Of a stretch of DNA of 5,377 bases, positions 5,230 through 5,377 are shown one piece after another. A program made the position numbers and the translations under genes. The notes under the pieces are model-generated. The model saw nothing but the letters and a program-made list of their open reading frames with translations, was not told where the DNA came from and ran no database searches. The DNA is from an uncultured Microbacteriaceae bacterium (GTDB lineage Bacteria; Actinomycetota; Actinomycetes; Actinomycetales; Microbacteriaceae): assembly GCA_934661165.1 (NCBI GenBank), contig CAKUJB010000080.1, positions 1 to 5,377 of the forward strand, read 5' to 3'. Numbering within the stretch: position 1 is the stretch's first letter; each line of letters begins with the position of its first letter.

Positions 5230-5377
5230 TCAGACGGGAGGCGCGACGAACAGGTGGTCGTTGTCGGAGTCGTTGAACATCTCCTTCGTGATGAACTCGT
5301 CCATGTCACCGCCGGTCCCCCACTGGTCGGAGGTCTCCGGCTCCTGCACGTCGTAGATGTGCGGGTGCCAGGTGTCC
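5230..5377 (-). CDS. C-terminal end of an upstream gene, possibly a VOC-type extradiol dioxygenase (partial)
   Basis: An open frame enters at the window edge and stops at TGA 5230-5232, giving 48 residues beginning DTWHPHIYDVQEPETSDQWG and ending in an acidic tail (DMDEF...NDSDNDHLF...). It lies 10 nt before the FAH-fold gene, so the two are very likely co-transcribed. The D-T-W-x-x-x-x-Y-D....-W-G pattern recalls the C-termini of dihydroxybiphenyl/catechol extradiol dioxygenases (D-x-T-W...Y...W-G-H), here with about 28 further residues. That would fit a ring-cleavage step before an FAH-fold enzyme. The fragment is short and contains none of the metal-binding histidines, so the identity is a guess; that it is coding is more secure. 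Confidence 0.6.
   Translation of the reverse strand, partial: DTWHPHIYDVQEPETSDQWGTGGDMDEFITKEMFNDSDNDHLFVAPPV

Noticed and set aside
4662..5276. Plus-strand open frame opposite the FAH-fold gene
   Set aside because: It is antisense to a gene with clear family motifs and has Arg/Gly-rich composition with no domain-like pattern.
5220..5309. Upstream ATG for the FAH-fold gene
   Set aside because: It would overlap the coding end of the upstream gene and add a Ser/Thr/Arg-rich stretch unlike any FAH protein. MTTKFAIASF at 5219 is the sensible start.
1..5377. tRNA, rRNA, CRISPR array, insertion sequence, attachment site or selenocysteine signal
   Set aside because: I saw no regularly spaced direct repeats, no cloverleaf-like sequence, no transposase motifs and no terminal inverted repeats. 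The small-ORF TGAs end alignable peptides, with no reason to read through.

Overview
The window is compact, high-GC DNA in which every supportable gene lies on the minus strand. Codon third positions are strongly G/C-biased, gene junctions are tight (one ATGA stop/start overlap, one 10-nt gap, one 5-nt gap), and long antisense shadow frames run opposite the real genes. This points to an actinomycete-type bacterial chromosome or large plasmid. The genus cannot be named from sequence alone.

In transcription order (right to left) the layout is: (1) the last 48 codons of an upstream enzyme, ending at 5230, whose tail loosely resembles the C-terminus of VOC-type extradiol ring-cleavage dioxygenases; (2) a fumarylacetoacetate-hydrolase-fold (FAH) enzyme, 5219-4197; (3) a translationally coupled NMT1/THI5-like periplasmic-binding-protein-fold protein with no signal peptide, 4200-3352; (4) a 37-codon small ORF, 3346-3233; (5) a LigM-like tetrahydrofolate-dependent aromatic O-demethylase homologue (here LigM-B), 3163-1733; (6) a 34-codon small ORF, 1657-1553; (7) a second LigM-like protein (here LigM-A), 1369-23. 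The spacers before the two ligM-like genes are rich in inverted repeats.

Taken together, the genes suggest catabolism of a methoxylated aromatic compound of the vanillate, syringate or 3-O-methylgallate type. LigM-like proteins would pass the O-methyl group to tetrahydrofolate, an upstream dioxygenase may open the ring, and the FAH-fold enzyme would process the ring-fission product. The folate-recycling enzymes and any transporter are outside the window.

The least expected observation is that each ligM-like gene is preceded by a small ORF, and the two predicted peptides resemble each other at their C-termini (a shared A-I-x-[IL]-A-x-x-S-R-D-x-x-x-G-stop ending). This suggests a duplicated microprotein + demethylase module that routine annotation would miss. 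The second notable point is that LigM-A keeps the equivalents of four LigM active-site residues (Tyr31, His60, Arg122, Tyr247), whereas LigM-B has lost the Tyr31 and Arg122 equivalents. The two paralogues have therefore probably diverged in substrate.
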